The notes beneath the pieces were generated by a model that worked only from the letters and a program-made list of their open reading frames with translations, had not been told where the DNA came from and ran no database searches. A stretch of DNA of 64,000 nucleotides from Talpa occidentalis (taxonomy: Eukaryota > Chordata > Mammalia > Eulipotyphla > Talpidae): positions 82,159,106 through 82,223,105 of the forward strand of contig NW_023601433.1 of NCBI RefSeq assembly GCF_014898055.3. Direction: 5' to 3'. A program made the position numbers and the translations under genes. Of the stretch, positions 42,524 to 53,420 are shown one piece after another. Position 1 is the first letter of the stretch. Every line of letters starts with the position of its first letter.

Positions 42524-42766
42524 ATTTTTTTTTCTATTTTTGCATAGAACTGGGGTGTATGCCAGAGGTACAGGGCTGGGGGTGGGTGAGAGGATTTACC
42601 AGAGACAGAGTGGGGAGCAGAATAGGCGGATCTACTGAAATACACTGCTGAGGGGAGCAGCGGGGAGACAGGAGAGGTCTGCTGCGCCAAGCGGATCATC
42701 TCCCTGGCTGGGGATCGAACTCAGGCCATAGCAGTGATAACGCTGAGACCTAACCCTTAGGCCACC
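42524..42766 (-). mobile_element. tRNA-derived SINE (first insertion of a pair)
   Basis: Reverse-oriented first-subfamily SINE, with tail TATTTTTTTTTCTATTTTTG at its left and head GGTGGCCTAAGGGTTAGGTC (minus strand) at its right. The target duplication CATCAAGTTT (42514-42523) / CATTAAGTTT (42767-42776) has one difference. Confidence 0.9.
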
Positions 42767-42779
42767 CATTAAGTTTCTT

Positions 42780-43057
42780 TTTTTTTTTTTTAAAGATTTA
42801 TTTATTTATACAAGCACTGGGTACAGTCAGAAGCGCGGGAGGGTGAGAGAATTCACCAGAGCCAGAGCGGGGAGCAGAGCAGGCAGAAGGACCGAGGTAC
42901 ACTGCTGAGGGGAGCAGCGGGCGGCAGGAGAGGTCTGCGCGCCATGCAGGACCCTCCTCCAGTGACCGGGGAGCAGCCGGGGCTCGAACTGGCGCCGCAG
43001 AGGCTGAGGGCAGCTTCGCAACCCAGCGCTCAACCGCTGCGCCACCTGGAAGGCCCC
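42780..43057 (-). mobile_element. tRNA-derived SINE, second subfamily, best preserved copy
   Basis: A perfect 13-bp duplication, CATTAAGTTTCTT, at 42767-42779 and 43058-43070 gives exact ends. On the minus strand it begins with GGGGCCTTCCAGGTGGCGCA, keeps the sequence GCGGCGCCAGTTCGAGCCCC around box B, and ends TATAAATAAATAAATCTTTA plus A. Many CpGs are intact, a sign of youth. It differs from the first subfamily by an extra internal block (CTCCCCGGTCACTGGAGGAG). Confidence 0.93.
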
Positions 43058-43319
43058 CATTAAGTTTCTTGCCTACTTCCCACCAGCTGTGAGCCAGGCA
43101 GGTGGAGTCATCTGTGTATCCGCCCAGCTGTGACAGCATCACTTCCAGTCTCACCAGTTGAGCTTGTTGGGACGCCCTCTGCCCTGGGCCGTGCTGGGAA
43201 AAACAAACAGTGAGCACAGAATACCCTTTCCCTGCACTTTAGGAAGCTCTCAGCCCTGGCAACTTTACAATCCCCAACCTCGAGATTGCACCCATTTCCT
43301 CCCAGCAAAGTGGATGAGG

Positions 43320-43500
43320 CCGGCCTAGATTCACGGACCTGGGTTCAAATCCCAGCCCCACCACTTAACTAGCTGCATCACTTGGGTGAGTGACTTATCC
43401 TCTCTCGGCCTCACCTGTGATGCAGGAATGTGAGTAGGTGCCTCTTAGCCTCACTCTATCAGTGAGATAATACACATGGGGTTGGGGGGCGGTCAGTGGG
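43320..43500 (+). mobile_element. MIR
   Basis: ACCTGGGTTCAAATCCCAGC, CACCACTTAACTAGCTGCAT and GAGTGACTTATCCTCTCTCG are textbook MIR core in plus orientation. Confidence 0.85.
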
Positions 43501-44540
43501 AATCTCTGATATGCAGAAGTGATGATACAGGCTCTGTTTGTTCTGTTCAAGTCATTACTATTCCAAGGTAATTGGAGATTACCTTGAGGACGCTGGGGGA
43601 TCCAGTACTGCCTCAGTTTCTCCTAGGCAGTAGTTTTTCTAAGTAGATTTCCCAAAAGGAGTTTCAGTTTCCTCAAGGTCAAAGTGATCCAGGCAAGGCT
43701 TCCCAGATAGGACCCAAACCCCTAGGGGGCTGGCCATCGCGAGCTGGAGAGAAAGCCTTTCCTCGAGAGACCTTCTCTTCCGGGACCAAGCACATTGTAG
43801 GTGCAGTTAGAAAACTCATCTCCTTCCTGGATGTTCTGTTGACCAGAACCCAGCAGATTTCCTTCCTGGGCCCTTGTTTCTTGACCTTTTAAATGCCCTG
43901 GAGCCAGCCTTTCTGCTGCCAGTGCCCAAGCTCCAGCAGTGGTCAGCAAGGCCCCCCGGCACACCCCTGCCCCGAATCACGATGATGGTTCTGAAACTAT
44001 AAGGGGAGTTGCTCATTCTCAGCTCAAGGACATGTAAATGGACCTGGGAGAAGATGCAGACATATTTGTTGTTGGTGGTGGTGGTGGTGAGGGTGTGGGG
44101 AAGCTGTGGATGCCAAAGTTTGCGAGATGAGATCACCTCCTTTCTCCCACGTACCTGCCCCCTCTGGGGCCCACAAAACAGCCTCATTTAGCCTTTAGCA
44201 GTGCAGGCATAAGCCTCTTTGCATAACGCTGGCTGTCCTAGGAGTCATCGCTTGGACCCTTCCTGCATTTTGTAGGTTGTCTGCAGCAGCTTGCAGACCA
44301 CCAGGGGTGCTAGACATGCGCTGGGATGTGGGTACCTAGGTGGGGGCCATTTATAAAAACTGGGCTTGGAGATCCAGGCATCACAACGGAATCAGTTTGT
44401 TTCACTGCCTTCATCAGGCCCTTTAAGCCGAGAATGCCACGAACCAGTTCTCAGAAAGCGAGACTTGAGACTGGAACTCACGCACGACCTGGGAACAGTG
44501 GCTCCACGTTCTGTCTCCCCCAGTTGGACAAGTTGAGAAT
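43501..44540. other. No gene recognised
   Basis: Mostly unique. A short (GGT)6-like tract lies at about 44068-44092. Frames at 43722-44187 are unsupported. Confidence 0.35.
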
Positions 44541-44745
44541 CAGTGCCTGGAAGTCCAGTAATCTGAGTTCCATTTCTGCCCGTTCCACTGAATGTTGTCT
44601 GAACGCTGTCACCACCTAGAAAAGGAGGCTATGTCCTTCCCTGAAGGGTGGATGGTTGGTTAAATGAGGTCATGTGCATTAAGTTCCTTGCCAAGTGCCT
44701 GCCACAAATGTCTGCAAAAGGTGGCTGCTAAGATTGCATCACTAT
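44541..44745 (+). mobile_element. MIR fragment
   Basis: AATCTGAGTTCCATTTCTGC, then GGTTAAATGAGGTCATGTGC and GTTCCTTGCCAAGTGCCTGC. Diverged in the middle. Confidence 0.6.
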
Positions 44746-45235
44746 CATCTCAATCATTATCCTCAATCATTTCTATTAACTATTTAATATTATTATTAAT
44801 CTTCTTAAGGTAATGACTGTGGCTGGGCCCATCTGAGGAGCAAACACAGGCCCCTTCACTGCTGTGAGGTTACCCGGGTCAGTGACTGGATAAACCAGTG
44901 CTGCTTGGGCACCAGAACCAGGTTGCAGGAAGACGGTGCTGACGTGAGCGGGGCCAGTGGCCTGTTGCCCAGACTCAGTCTAATTACCCCTGGCAGCCCC
45001 TCCTCCCTGCAGCGCCACCCACAGGAGGGCAGGTCACGTTGCTGTCTTTGAGAACACTGTGTCGTCCTCAGAGTCCAGCAATGTTCTCCCCATCCCGCCC
45101 CACCTGCTGCACTTCGGCTAAGCTCTCAGTTGGGCAAGCGAGGGGTGTAGGGCAGAGGATGGCCGTGGGTAGACTTTGTAGCGGGGAAGAAGTCACCGAG
45201 CTCCTGGAAGCCACTTCTGCATCAGAAATAGAATG
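44746..45235. other. No feature recognised
   Basis: Moderately GC-rich unique-looking DNA after an ATTATTATTAAT stretch. Confidence 0.3.
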
Positions 45236-45870
45236 ATCAGGAATGTTCAGCTGTTGGTGGGTCACTTTGACCTCCTCCCAGGTCAGGCCACACATGTGCT
45301 TCTCCTGGCCTCGCCCACTAGCAGAAAGGAGGTGCCAGACACACGCCCTCTCCTGACTCTGGCTTGTGTGCAAAGCTCCAGCTCTGCTCACTGGTCTCTC
45401 CCCACACATGTGCTCAGTTTCTCTCTCCTTGCTTCGGGGTGAGCTCCACGGAGACGCAGGCTGCCCCACCATGCACGCGGCTACGCCAAGCACGAAGGGA
45501 GCAGACTGCTGCCAGGGGTGCGGCAGCCAACGACAGGGACCGGCACATCCCCAGGGCTCCTGGTGTAGTTCTTGTCCCATCCCCGCTGGGCCACCCGACT
45601 GCCCCATGGGCCCCCCAGCTGGTGACTGAGAGAGGACACTGAGGCTGATTTGTCCTGGCGTGACATCCTCTTTCTGCCAGCGACTTTGCCATGGGACTCC
45701 CCTAAGGTCTTGCTGACCCTCCTTAGACTGCGTGGTGGTCTAGATGCTTCTACCTGGTGGCTTCCATCCCTCTTTCCTCCACTCCAGGCAGATTCTCAAA
45801 GTCTGTCTCTGTCCGAGACCCTCCCCCCAATAAACCCCTTCGTTCACGAGCCTGCTTTGGTGGCTGCTTC
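45236..45870 (+). mobile_element. Possible LTR of an endogenous retrovirus
   Basis: A C-rich 600-bp block with few AT pairs ends in CGAGACCCTCCCCCCAATAA ACCCCTTCG, a polyadenylation-like signal at about 45826 followed by a CT/G-rich stretch. This is the arrangement of U3-R-U5, but no family was recognised and no coding part or target duplication was found. Open frames on both strands (up to 179 codons) lack domains. Confidence 0.35.
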
Positions 45871-46424
45871 TTGGAGGCCCCGGACTTACACCCACACAGT
45901 GTCCCAGCCCCAGGGCTCCTGGGGACACAGCATCTGGGTGGGGGTCAGGGGGCAGGGATTGAGACTTGGGTGGAATACTTGGCTTTTATTAAGTTCTTTG
46001 CCTGCTATCATGGAAAGACCAGCTCCCTCTAGCTTTCTCCAGGCGAGAGGAATGGTTTGAAGGGGTATCTCAAGGCTCCCCGGAGGCCCCTCTGAAAAAG
46101 CAAACTAGCCCGGTCTTGGCTCCTTGTCACACCATGTGTGGGCTGGCTCACTCTCTCTGACGCTCGTGTTCCTCACCAGTGAAGTGGGGTGAAGTCCCCC
46201 CTCCTACGAGGGTTGTAAGGAGCATGAATTGGAGCAGGAGTGTAATTCTCTGTTCTGAGAAACAGGAAATTCCCAATATATGATGGCAATTTAGGGTCCC
46301 AGCTCCTGTGCTCATTCACATTTTATTTTTTGAAGCTAAGAATAGGTTGAGTTTGATGGCAAAGTCTTCTCAAATTTCCAGAACCCTTCAAGTCCCTAGA
46401 AATATCGTCACAGGTAGGAGCTGA

Positions 46425-46630
46425 CAAAGCTTCGGTTCACATCCTGAGCTGCTCACATTCTGCAGCTATTGCTTTGAGGAATGCATCTCCGTGCCTCGAT
46501 TTATCTGTAAAATGGGGCTAATAATAGAACCTACCTCATAAAGTTGTTGGAGGATCCACGAGGTGGCGAATACAAAGGGCTTAGTCCAACACCCGGAACA
46601 TACTAAGGTCTTAGTAAGGAACAGTCACAT
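46425..46630 (+). mobile_element. MIR
   Basis: CCGTGCCTCGATTTATCTGT, AAAATGGGGCTAATAATAGA, ACCTACCTCATAAAGTTGTT and AACACCCGGAACATACTAAG are consecutive MIR phrases. Confidence 0.85.
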
Positions 46631-46968
46631 CTACATTCATTGTTGTCAGCGCTGTGAGTAAACCTCTAAGCCTAAGGCAGCCCGGACCCCTGGACAGGAC
46701 CATCTGAGTCCATGGGTGGATATTGGCTGATCTGGGACAAGTTAATCCAAGTTTGATTCAGTTTCCTGACTATTTTTTGCCCTTATCATCTTAGCGGATA
46801 AACGTGGGTGAAACATGCCCTGCTCTCGGGTGCTCACCTGCGGGATCTGCCCCTTGCCGCATGGTCTTTATCTGTATGACAGGAACATATGCTCAGTCCA
46901 GGCACCCGAGGGTGATCAGTGAGGGGCTCTGAAAAAATGAATGAGACCCATTCAGCCACAGGAGCTCA

Positions 46969-47004
46969 GGTTTTGAGTAGCAGGAAGGTTTTGAGTAGTA
47001 GGAA
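46969..47004. repeat. 18-bp tandem duplication
   Basis: GGTTTTGAGTAGCAGGAA is followed directly by GGTTTTGAGTAGTAGGAA, one difference. A small slippage-type duplication. Confidence 0.9.
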
Positions 47005-47039
47005 GACTGGGACTTAGGGTGTCCAGGGACTGTGGCTGA

Positions 47040-47230
47040 GGGTTTAAAACAGGTCAAGACCAACTTCACCTACTCACCAGTCTGTGAGCGTGGGTAGGTA
47101 CATGCCCACCCTTGTTTCTCCTCTCTGTAAAATGGGGCTGGGGTCCACAGAGAGTTGTTATGGTGATGCAGACGCTGCGTGTCGTATCTAGCACACAAGA
47201 TATGCCCAGTAACACCTGTTTATATTAATG
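47040..47230 (+). mobile_element. MIR
   Basis: TTCTCCTCTCTGTAAAATGGGG (blocks), AGTTGTTATGGTGATGCAGA and CAGTAACACCTGTTTATATT match the right half of MIR. Confidence 0.75.
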
Positions 47231-48470
47231 TCCAAGTTCTGCTTTTTTCCTGTCTTGAATGTGGATCTGATCGTAGGAGCTACGGCAGCCATTTTGTCCA
47301 AACCTTGGTCAAGACACGGTTGAGTTGCTGAGGTAGAACACAGAGCTTACTACTTCCAGAATTCTTGTTATGTAATAAAAGTGAACTCCTGCTAATTTAA
47401 GGTGATATGGTGCGTTACTACTGGATAAAAAGATGTTTCCAAACCCTTCCCTTGCATGCAAAATTAAATCCCAATATTTATAGGTTTCAAGGGACCCAAT
47501 TCCCCTCCTCTCAAAGACTTTAAGATCTTTTTATTTTCTGTGCCACAATCAAACATTGCTGCACCCATTTAAAAGATGATAACACAGAGGAATGAGGGAC
47601 CGAGATTCTCCATTCACAAATTCAAAGCGGATCTGAGATCTTTGAAGCACACACTGCGGCTTCCACTCAAAGACCACATGCTGTCTGTCGCTGGCTTAAC
47701 ACACCATCCGTATCCCTTGGAAGGATGAAAGGGCCACGTTGATGCTGCCAGAAGCCCAGACAGGGGTTCCAGGGAGGCTCGAGGGTTGAAATCCAACCCT
47801 TAAGGCTTCCATTCTGTTCTTCTAGCTTGGAAATTTATACCACAGCTTTGAAATTCTGGAATCTATTGAACAGTGATTTGCCACTGTAAGAGGTGCTTAT
47901 GTTGCCTGCACCATCACTGAGGCTGGCAGATACTACCCTGGGCCTCCAAACTGCTCCAATTGTGATTATTATCTGTGAGTACACATCCATCCCCGTGCAA
48001 GGCACACTGCATTGAGAGAGTGTTGTTGAAAGCAAGGGGATAGGAAAGAAGGCTTACCAGGAAATGTCAAGATATTTTCTTCCCCGAAGGAAACCACCAA
48101 GTCATCAATTCCAAATGTTGAATACAGTGGAGCTTTCTCTAACAAAGAGGCTGACTTATATCCAGCCTTTCAAGCCCGATTCCTTTATGCATTTTCAGCA
48201 TCTTTTCACTTAGTCAAAACCCATTTTAACTCAATTTTGTTAGCTATAAATATCTTGGTCCAAATCCTAATCCTGTCATCGTAAGACACTTTGTTTTCAG
48301 AGTTGTGATTTCCCTTTGTTTTTTATCCAAGTCTTTATTTGTTTTTTATTTCAATGAAGATGACTCTTACGTTGCTCTTTCCCCAGACATCTTTAGTCAT
48401 TCCATTTCTCTTTTGTACTATTTCCAGAAGCTTCCTGTCCTTTATAGTCATTAAAAAATAGCTAATTCTA
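47231..48470. other. No feature recognised
   Basis: AT-leaning unique-looking DNA. No exon or repeat was named. Confidence 0.3.
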
Positions 48471-48870
48471 ATATACTCTTTACCATATGTCAGGCATTGT
48501 TGGCATTGCTTTCTATATACTAATTCATTTAATCCCCACCACATTCTATGGGGTAAATAATAATTCTATAGAATTATTTAGCCTCATTTTACAGAAGAGG
48601 AAACTGAAGCACAGAGAGGTTGATGAACTCACCCAATGACACCCAGCAAGTAAGAGATCAGGTCAATTCAAATCCGGCAGTCTTGTGGCAGCTGATGACA
48701 ATAATGACAGCAGCTAGCATTTTTTGAGCACTTAATCTATATCAGATGCTGTGAAGCCCTTTTTACACACTTTCTCCTTCCATCACCCCTATAATCTTAT
48801 GAGGCACTAGTGATTATTGCCACCATTTTATACATGAGGAACTGGGGCCTGGATAAACCCCCTGGCCTGC
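48471..48870 (-). mobile_element. Two adjacent MIR-class pieces, reverse orientation
   Basis: AGCCTCATTTTACAGAAGAG, GAAACTGAAGCACAGAGAGG and CAATGACACCCAGCAAGTAA form the first; TTTGAGCACTTAATCTATAT, CACCATTTTATACATGAGGA and ACTGGGGCCTGGATAAACC the second. Confidence 0.75.
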
Positions 48871-49175
48871 TCACTTTCACTGCTGGCTCTCACCTGGAGT
48901 CCTCTCCCTCCACCCTCACCTCTTCATCTGGCTCACTGCTCTCCTCTGGGGACCCTTCCATGGAACCCCCCACCCCTGTCTGATTGAGACGCCAATTTCT
49001 TCATCTATTTCCCCTAGCAGATTGAATTCTTCCTACGATCTATGTTCCTAGTAAAGCAAGTCTTAGAAACACCAAAAAACAGAAAGTAAGGGAATGAAAA
49101 ACTCCCAACTCCCTAATAACACCTAGGTAGCTCTCCTCCTTTTAAAATTCATATCTAACCTAAATACATCACACA
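48871..49175. other. L2-like remnant
   Basis: CTCCTCTGGGGACCCTTCCA and a C-rich stretch recall L2 but are weak. The rest is unassigned. Confidence 0.35.
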
Positions 49176-49760
49176 AAACTGTTTTAATCATTTCTGTGTA
49201 CCCAGTTTAGTGACATTAAATATATTTACAATATTGTACAACCATTTCTACTACCCATTTTCATAACCTTTGCAGATTCAGAGGTGAAAAACTCTGCACC
49301 CAGCAAACAAAAAATAATCCCACCTCTCCTCAGCCCCTCTGGAGGTTAGCCTCTATTCTACTTTCTGTTTCCATGGATTTGCTGGCTCTAGGCACCTCAT
49401 ATAAGTGGAATCTGGCCAAATCTGTCCTTTGGTGAGTGCCTTCTTTCTCTGAGCAGTATTTTCAAGTCCATGGTATCCTAGGTGTCAACACATCCTTCCT
49501 TTTTCCAGGCTGTGTGATACTCCATGACAGGCCACAGGAGGGTTCTGATTTCTCTGTATTCTAGCCAACACTTGCTACTTTTTTGTTTTGTACCTTCGGG
49601 CAATAGTCATCTTAGGAGGTGGGAAGTGGTCTCTCATGGTAGATTTGATTGATATTTCCCAGTGACTAAGTATATGTGTACAGGAGTCTTGGACTGTCAT
49701 TTAAAAATTTTCTGTAAATTGAGGTATAATTTTAAAACAGTTGAATTTACCCACTTTAGT
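49176..49760 (-). mobile_element. Old L1 3' fragment, reverse orientation
   Basis: TGTACAACCATTTCTACTAC, GGCTCTAGGCACCTCATATAAG, TGGAATCTGGCCAAATCTGT, CAGGCTGTGTGATACTCCAT and GATTTGATTGATATTTCCCAG (as blocks) are ordered antisense L1 phrases. Confidence 0.85.
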
Positions 49761-49794
49761 GGATAGTTCTGTGACCAATGCATCTCGTCAGATA

Positions 49795-50170
49795 TCCACC
49801 CATATCAGTTTCCTGGGACTGTGGCCCAACAAACTGGTAGCTCAAACAACAGAAATATGTTCTCTCCCAGTTCTGGCAGCCAGAAGTTGAAATCAGGACA
49901 TCAGCAAAGCTTGCTCCCTCCAAAGGCTCCAGGGAAGCGTCCCTGCCTCTCCCAGCCCCAGGCCTGCCTGGCTTCATGTCTATCCCTCTCCTGCCCCCTC
50001 CGAGGACTCTCACGTGGACTCAGGGCCCACCTTGCCCATCTTGATTTTACCTGAATTACAGCTGCAAAGGCCCTACGTCCAAAAATGCCGTGGTCACGGG
50101 TCCTGTGGGTTAGGACTTGGGTATGTCTCTTCTTGGGGGGCCTACAGTTCAGCCCCCTATCTAGCTCCAC
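49795..50170 (-). mobile_element. MLT1-type LTR, reverse orientation
   Basis: GTTTCCTGGGACTGTGGCCC, AACAACAGAAATATGTTCTC, CCCAGTTCTGGCAGCCAGAAG (blocks), GTTAGGACTTGGGTATGTCT and GCCTACAGTTCAGCCCCC give an MLT1 LTR read backwards. Confidence 0.8.
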
Positions 50171-51160
50171 TATAGAGATTTGACCCATTCCATCACTCTG
50201 CCCTCAAATTCTGTTATTTTTCTTTTAATTTAAAAAAATCCAACTGCAGCCGGAGCGTATCTGCTCTTTCGTAATCTGCCTTGTGAGATGAGAGATTGCA
50301 CATGCCTCTCCCCTGTCAATAAATCCAGATCAAAGTGTCCCATCATCACCCAAAATAAATGCGTATAAGAAATGCGAGTTTCCTGAAGGTCTAGCTTACG
50401 TCACACTGTACTGGACTTGACCCCTGGGGCCTAGCCTCATGCCTGCCCCGTCGTGGGTGCCTGAGCCACGTGGGTGGGGTGAGTAAATGAAGGCCTGGCC
50501 TTCCAGGGCGGTGGGCTCTCATTGTTCCCAGCCCCCTGCCCTTTGTAGGTGCAATTTGCATTGTCCAGTCCTGCGTCGAACCAAGAGGACTTGCTCTCTT
50601 GGCTTTGCTGGAAACCTCCAGAGACTTTGAAGCTGACTGCCTGGGAGATCAGAGGTGCGTTTCTCCCCACTGTGGGCTCTCCCCCCTCGAAGGCTTTCAT
50701 TCCAGAGAGGGCTAAGTCAACTCTCTCCTGGTTTTATAAGCTGATAGAACAGGGCTGTCAAATGCTTTTTATGGGAGAAGAAACAGGAAGATGGTTTGTT
50801 TTGCAGACAGCGGGTTATTGGGTAATTACATTTTTATAGAGCTGTTGTGGGACAAATCACGGCCCTGCTGTCTCCTTTGATGCTAAAAGGCAGACGGCCC
50901 CATAAAGATCAGAACAAGGGAAGGTGAAAAGGGTCAGGGACAGAGCTGCCCCTTGGGGGTCAGCTTCTGCCTGGAATACCACACCCCCACCCTGTCCTAG
51001 GTGCCCCTTCGGGAAATGCCCTCCTCCTGTTGCCACATGTTTTGGCTGGAGCCGTGTCCGTGCCAACCTCCCCTACCTCTTTCTCTGACTGCAAGGAGAC
51101 AAAAGGAGAAGCAGGGGAATAGGATTAACGGCCGGGACCACCCAGGGCACCGTCCCTGCT
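50171..51160. promoter_or_regulatory. Repeat-poor DNA, candidate conserved element
   Basis: The stretch 50545-50900 is free of recognised repeats and rich in factor-like words: GGTTATTGGGTAATTACATT (HNF1/homeodomain-like), CATAAAGATC, and GCTGTCAAATGC. A 96-codon open frame (50549-50839) has no stop but also no splice context or domain. I favour noncoding regulatory DNA; conservation was not tested. Confidence 0.3.
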
Positions 51161-51164
51161 CATT

Positions 51165-51330
51165 CTCATTCTGTCACTTACTTGTTCACTCATTCATTCT
51201 TTCGCTCACTCATTCACTATTGAGCACGCGCATTCACTTATTCACTCATGCATTCATTTATTCACGGATTCATTCTTCCACTCACTCATTCAGTCACTTA
51301 CTCATTTATTCACTCTTTCACGCCCACATT
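51165..51330. repeat. (TCAT)n-type imperfect minisatellite
   Basis: Repeated TTCACTCATTCATTC-like words run over about 165 bp with frequent CACTTATTCACTC variants. Confidence 0.85.
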
Positions 51331-51616
51331 AAGGTCTCTGGACTTTCCAGGAGAGGTGTGCTCATGTACGTTTCCTGAGGGTCCATTTATTTATTCACTA
51401 AACACATAAATTGAAGGCCTACTGTGTGTCATGTATCGTGTGCCACATGGTGAGTGGGAAGAATGGCAGTGGACAGTTGCTCCTATATAAAGTGTGAAAT
51501 GCCTCTGAGATAAGCACTGGCCCTGTGCAATTTGGGGTGGGGTGGATACAGGAAAGCCCTTAACAAGGCACCTGAACTTGTCAGAGTTGTTGGAGAGGCT
51601 TTCCTGGTGAGTGGGG

Positions 51617-51626
51617 GTATAAAAGG
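51617..51626 (+). promoter_or_regulatory. TATA-box-like word
   Basis: GGTATAAAAGGTG is a strong TATA-box match about 30 bp upstream of the trinucleotide tract. There is no CpG island, and no transcript evidence can be seen from sequence alone. Confidence 0.2.
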
Positions 51627-51649
51627 TGAGGAGGTTGCTCAGGCCAAGG

Positions 51650-51826
51650 GATGATGCTGCTGGTGGTGGTGCTGGTCATGGTGGTGATGGTGATGGTGAT
51701 GGTGTTGGTGTTGGTGGCGCTGGTGCTGGTACTGGTGATGGTGGAGGCAGCAGTGATGGTGATGGTGCTGGTGTTGGTGGTGGTGATGACGGTGGTGGTG
51801 GTGGTGATAGTGGTAGTGGGGTATGA
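51650..51826. repeat. Trinucleotide tract (GGT/GAT/GCT mixture)
   Basis: About 175 bp of imperfect GTGATG/GTTGGT/GGTGGT units with 3-bp phasing and almost no AT-rich interruption. All phases are open on one or both strands (Val/Met/Leu or Gly/Asp plus-strand repeats, Thr/Ile or His minus-strand repeats), which is a property of the repeat and not evidence for a protein. Confidence 0.92.
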
Positions 51827-52360
51827 TGCAGGGAGAAGTAAGAAACCCCCACGCAGGCTCCAGGGAAGGAGAGAGCATGACCTTTTCAAGGAAAGAGAGC
51901 AGCCCCATCCAACCCAGCCTGGATCTCAGAGAAGCCCATCCGGGGTGCACTGCCGGGAGCTGTGGCCAGGAAATCCCTTGCAGACCTTGTCTTGGCTGCG
52001 TTTCAGAGACAACCTCCCTTAACAGAAACAAACGCACGGCTGGGCCATCGCAGCCCTAGCCATAAATTCCGAGAAAGCCAGTGGGCACAGTGTGGGGAAA
52101 GCCCAGGTGGAGAGGCCTTTCTTTCTGCCCTGAGAGTTTCTAGAAAACTGTTCATTACTCTTCCTTTTCCCGAGAGGCTTGGAACCAGACTGAATGCCTG
52201 GGTTTTTACTGGTCCCATCTGGAGATAAGTGTTTCAAATCAAGCTTCCCCGCAACCTTTAAAAGATGGCTGCCTCCGTGTGGGCAGGAGCCCCCACCCCT
52301 GCTGATTTCCTGCTGCAGAGACAAGTACCTTAATAAATGACTATTTATTTGGCTGGGCCG
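51827..52360. promoter_or_regulatory. Candidate conserved noncoding element
   Basis: At 52015-52355 the DNA is repeat-free and carries GGAGATAAGTG (GATA site), GACTATTTATTTGG (MEF2-like), TTTAAAAGATGGCTGCC (YY1-like AAGATGGCTGCC) and CCATAAATTCCGAG. The combination and texture suggest an enhancer. Not tested for conservation. Confidence 0.35.
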
Positions 52361-53420
52361 CCCCTTCTGTGTGAGCCTGACTTCCCGCTGGGATCTCCAG
52401 CCAGAGCCCCGAGGTGTCTTTCTTAAAGGGGTAGAGAAGACACAGGCCCTTTCCAGCTTTCCTTCTGTTTATTTGCTGTGAGCTGTCAATGTTCCACAGG
52501 CAGCTTCCCTCTGGGGACTGGCCCCCCAGGTCTTCCCCTTGTTTTATTAGATGCAGGCCCTCCCACGCCCCAAAGCTGTTGGCTGGGGTGAGGAGGAGCC
52601 CCAGCACTGGCCTCACATCCGTGGCCCCGGAGGCATCTGTGGCCCCAGGAGAGGGTGAGAGGGGCAAAGAGCAGAGATGATAAAGGTCCAGTGAGGCATC
52701 AGGACAAAGCATCTTACCTGGGCTTCCGAGGAATCACCCTCCTAGCTTCCCGGTCCACAGAGGCCTTTCTGGCAACCGAGGGGCTCCTGGTGTAAGAAGG
52801 CGCCCTGCTGGGATCTCAGTCTGTCTGCCACCCAAGGCCTCCGCTAGGCCCATTGTGCCCACCCTGCCCACCCGCCTCTGGGCCTCTGGGAGAGCTGTCA
52901 TTTAGGGGAGGGTGGGGGCAGCTTTCCTAAGCATTGGGGATGCAGCAATGAACACAACAGCCGGCTTCTGCTTAAGGACAAGAAAGGGACACAAAGAAAC
53001 AGGCGGTGGTGATAAGTGCTGGTGGGAATAACCTAGCAGTTTAAGGGGGACAGGGGTGTCCAAGATGGTGCTTGATAAGTGACCCTTGTGCAATCTCTGA
53101 GTGCGGTAGACCCTGGGTAGGTGGTGGAAGACCAGTCCTAGCAGCGGGAACTAAAGAGCCTGCAGGCAGCACTGAACTTGGCATGTTGCAGGCAAAGCCA
53201 GGAAGCAGGGTGATGCCTGAGGCGTAAATGCAAGTATGATAACAGAACAAATGAGAACAGAGAGGAGGCAGCTGACTGCTGGCCTTGCTGGGCCCCTGGG
53301 CTCCCTGTGTGGATCGGGCTTGTATCCCACATGAGCGAGGGGCCCACAGAAGAGCTGCAGCAGAAGAGTGATGTGATCTGATTTATGTTTTCAAAAGGGT
53401 CACTGGTGCAGTAATTAGCA
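52361..53420. other. No gene recognised
   Basis: Unique-looking, moderately GC-rich sequence. Late part (53340-53400, GAGTGATGTGATCTGATTTA) resembles old LINE-class repeats. Confidence 0.3.

Noticed and set aside
41844..43725. Shared 20-base word CCCAGATAGGACCCAAACCC at about 41845 and 43704
   Set aside because: No similarity extends into the flanks; a short coincidence or tiny shared repeat piece, too little to call a duplication.
51581..52037. Thr/His/Val-repeat open frames on both strands
   Set aside because: Fully explained by the 3-bp periodic repeat at 51650-51826.
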